From positions 1-6,963 of the forward strand of contig JAQVET010000036.1 in assembly GCA_028697615.1 (NCBI GenBank): a stretch of 6,963 bases of DNA. The letters are read 5' to 3'. A program made the position numbers and the translations under genes. The notes below the pieces were generated by a model that was not told where the DNA came from, ran no database searches, and was given only the letters and a program-made list of their open reading frames with translations. Position 1 is the first letter of the stretch. Every line of letters starts with the position of its first letter. Below are positions 5,585-6,963 of this stretch, one piece after another. This DNA is from Minisyncoccota bacterium (lineage in GTDB: Bacteria; Patescibacteriota; Minisyncoccia; Minisyncoccales; GCA-002788555).

Positions 5585-6053
5585 TTTTGGAATTTAAATA
5601 ATTTATTAAAAATGAATGTGCCTTCTTTAAAATAATTTTATCATTTTTAAATTTTAAAGATTTTATTGCTTCTTGGAAAGTAAACCATTTGTAATCTTTA
5701 TGTTCAAAAGAAAGTTTAATTTTTGCTGTTTTGATTTTTCCTAAAAAATAAACTACTTGTTTTTTTATTAATGGTGGATTCTTTTTATTTTTATAAATAT
5801 CCTTAAAAAAATATTCTTCTTTTTCCAAAAAACCAGGAATAATTTCTATCTTATCAATACCTGTTTCTTCTTTTAGTTCTCTTTTCATTGTTTCTAAATC
5901 TGATTCTCCTTTTTCTTGATGTCCCTTTACGAAAGAAAAATATCCACCAGTGCCTGAGCGTGATTTATCAGCAGGATAATATAAAAGAAGATAAAGAATA
6001 TCATTTTTATCTTTTCTGAAAATTACCACACCAACTGATTTTTCAAAAATCAT
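5562..6053 (-). CDS. NUDIX hydrolase, diadenosine tetraphosphate (Ap4A) hydrolase type
   Basis: The 163-residue protein has a perfect NUDIX box at 44-66, GHQEKGESDLETMKRELKEETGI (G-x5-E-x7-R-E-U-x-E-E-x-G-U), whose glutamates bind the catalytic metal. Around it the protein resembles asymmetrical Ap4A hydrolases of the human NUDT2 type. VGVVIFRK and YLLLYYP precede the box. IIPGFLEKEEYFF, then KKQVVYFLGKI, then LSFEHKDYKWFTFQEAIKSLKF and the helix KAHSFL follow in the same order. The likely reaction is hydrolysis of Ap4A to ATP and AMP, clearing a stress by-product of aminoacyl-tRNA synthetases. Substrate choice within NUDIX families is hard to predict, so other dinucleoside polyphosphates or NTPs are possible. 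It sits 24 nt after polX and overlaps smpB by 23 nt, so the three probably share a transcript. Confidence 0.9.
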   Translation of the reverse strand: MIFEKSVGVVIFRKDKNDILYLLLYYPADKSRSGTGGYFSFVKGHQEKGESDLETMKRELKEETGIDKIEIIPGFLEKEEYFFKDIYKNKKNPPLIKKQVVYFLGKIKTAKIKLSFEHKDYKWFTFQEAIKSLKFKNDKIILKKAHSFLINYLNSKNENSSKK

Positions 6054-6077
6054 AATATAATTATTAAATCTTTAAAA

Positions 6078-6963
6078 TTATTTTAAAAAACTGAGCAGTT
6101 TTTCTAAAGATTGAGAATTAATAATATCTTCCTTTTCAGCCCAGCCACGTCTTGCTTGAGCAATACCAAATTTAATAAATCGCATTTGATCTCTTTGATG
6201 AGAATCGGTATTAATTATCATTTTCACACCTGCTTCTTTTGCTTTTTTTATATTAATATCATTTAAATCAAGACGATCAGGCCAAGAATTAATTTCAAGA
6301 ATCGTCCCTTTTTCTTTGGCTTTTTTTAAAATTTTATCAAAATCTATTTGATACTCGTCTCTTTTCATTAAAATCCTACCAGTAGGATGAGAAATAATAT
6401 CAACATTAGGATTTTCCATTGCTTTTATCATTCTCTCTGTCATTTTATTCTTTTCCATTTTAAAATTAGAATGAATACCAGCAATAACAAAATCCAATTT
6501 AGCAAGCGCCTCATCATTAATATCAATTGAACCATCATTTAAAATATTCGCCTCACACCCTTGAAGTATCTTTAATTTATAATTTTTTGTTTTCAATTTT
6601 TGGTTTACTTTATCAATCTCCCTGCGTTGCATTATTAATCTTTTTTCATCTAGTCCGTGTTCAATCCTTAAAAATTTAGTATGATCACTTATTCCTAAAT
6701 ATTGATATCCCATCTTTATTGCCTCCTCTGCCATCTCATAAATTGAGTTTGCACCACCATCCCATTTTGAATGACAATGCAAATCTCCTTTTATATCTTG
6801 ATAATCGATTAATTTTGGCAGTCCGCCTGATAAACCTTGAAATTCTCTTGAGGCAGCCTCGATTTCCCCTCTATTTTCACGCATTTCTGGCTTGATATAA
6901 GCAAGATTTAAAATTTTATAAATCTCTTCTTCGTCCTGGCCAGCAATCATCTTTCTACCTTTA
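6078..6963 (-). CDS. polX: PolX-type DNA polymerase/3'-5' exonuclease, C-terminal part with PHP domain (5' end outside window)
   Basis: The frame is open to the window edge. Upstream of Met 6950 it reads KGRK, continuing the PolX pattern 'kGr.ia...EEE.Y..L.l..I.PE.RE.RGEIEAA' that links the polymerase part to the PHP domain. The Met at 6950 is therefore internal. The polymerase palm and HhH regions lie outside. Counting from that Met, the PHP metal ligands are all present: H58 and H60 (GDLHCH), D89-H90 (GISDHT), E133 (GCEAN), H160 (AGIHSNF), H188 (ISHPTGR), and D249 and H251 (NTDSH). The C-terminus (FGIAQARRGWAEKEDI) is also typical. PolX fills small gaps during base excision repair, and the PHP domain provides Mn-dependent 3'-5' exonuclease or AP-endonuclease activity. 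Residues 117-128 (QKLKTKNYKLKI) form a lysine-rich low-complexity loop. A stand-alone PHP phosphatase is less likely given the upstream linker sequence. Confidence 0.92.
   Translation of the reverse strand, partial: KGRKMIAGQDEEEIYKILNLAYIKPEMRENRGEIEAASREFQGLSGGLPKLIDYQDIKGDLHCHSKWDGGANSIYEMAEEAIKMGYQYLGISDHTKFLRIEHGLDEKRLIMQRREIDKVNQKLKTKNYKLKILQGCEANILNDGSIDINDEALAKLDFVIAGIHSNFKMEKNKMTERMIKAMENPNVDIISHPTGRILMKRDEYQIDFDKILKKAKEKGTILEINSWPDRLDLNDINIKKAKEAGVKMIINTDSHQRDQMRFIKFGIAQARRGWAEKEDIINSQSLEKLLSFLK

Noticed and set aside
6948..6950. Met at 6950 as the start of a stand-alone PHP protein
   Set aside because: The frame is open to the window edge, and both sides of this Met match the linker between the polymerase and PHP domains of PolX, so it is internal.
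1..6963. CRISPR array, insertion sequence, retroelement or toxin-antitoxin pair
   Set aside because: No spaced direct repeats, transposase, reverse-transcriptase or toxin motifs were seen on either strand. Nearly every base is accounted for by the listed genes.

Overview
The window looks like chromosome from a very AT-rich, small-genome bacterium, most likely a member of the Candidate Phyla Radiation (Patescibacteria). The evidence is circumstantial: gene junctions are tight or overlapping, clear Shine-Dalgarno sequences are almost absent, genes end in TAA or TGA so the code appears standard, the transketolase is split, and two predicted surface proteins are anchored by a single membrane segment. 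No marker allows a finer placement. Housekeeping genes fill almost the whole window. I see no mobile element, CRISPR array, retroelement or defence cassette.

All genes but one read on the minus strand. In transcription order, from the right edge leftwards, the first group is the C-terminal part of a PolX-type DNA polymerase (PHP domain, 5' end outside the window), a NUDIX hydrolase of the Ap4A hydrolase type, and smpB. A plus-strand gene of unknown function (4074-5135) then interrupts. It meets smpB tail to tail with a 4-nt overlap and diverges from the next minus-strand unit. That unit starts with a complete tmRNA gene (ssrA, 3585-3935) under a plausible promoter, followed almost immediately by infC, rpmI and rplT, then by the two halves of transketolase. 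It ends with a membrane-anchored protein carrying a formylglycine-generating-enzyme-like (sulfatase-modifying-factor) fold, which runs off the left edge.

The functional theme is translation and ribosome rescue. tmRNA and SmpB, the two partners of trans-translation, lie about 1.2 kb apart. The tmRNA gene heads the initiation factor 3/L35/L20 operon with no visible terminator between them. infC has no in-frame ATG outside the tmRNA, so it must start at a non-ATG codon (ATT or TTG), recalling the AUU start and autoregulation known from E. coli infC. The tmRNA is intact: acceptor stem with the alanine G3-U70 pair, four pseudoknots, and a tag reading frame giving AANKVAPALAYA. Its T-loop and D-loop nevertheless depart from the usual consensus.

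The least understood parts are the two surface proteins: the cysteine-containing plus-strand protein and the truncated FGE-like protein. No wholly new multi-gene system is visible. The best leads are the ssrA-infC arrangement, the atypical tmRNA elbow and tag, and these two envelope proteins.
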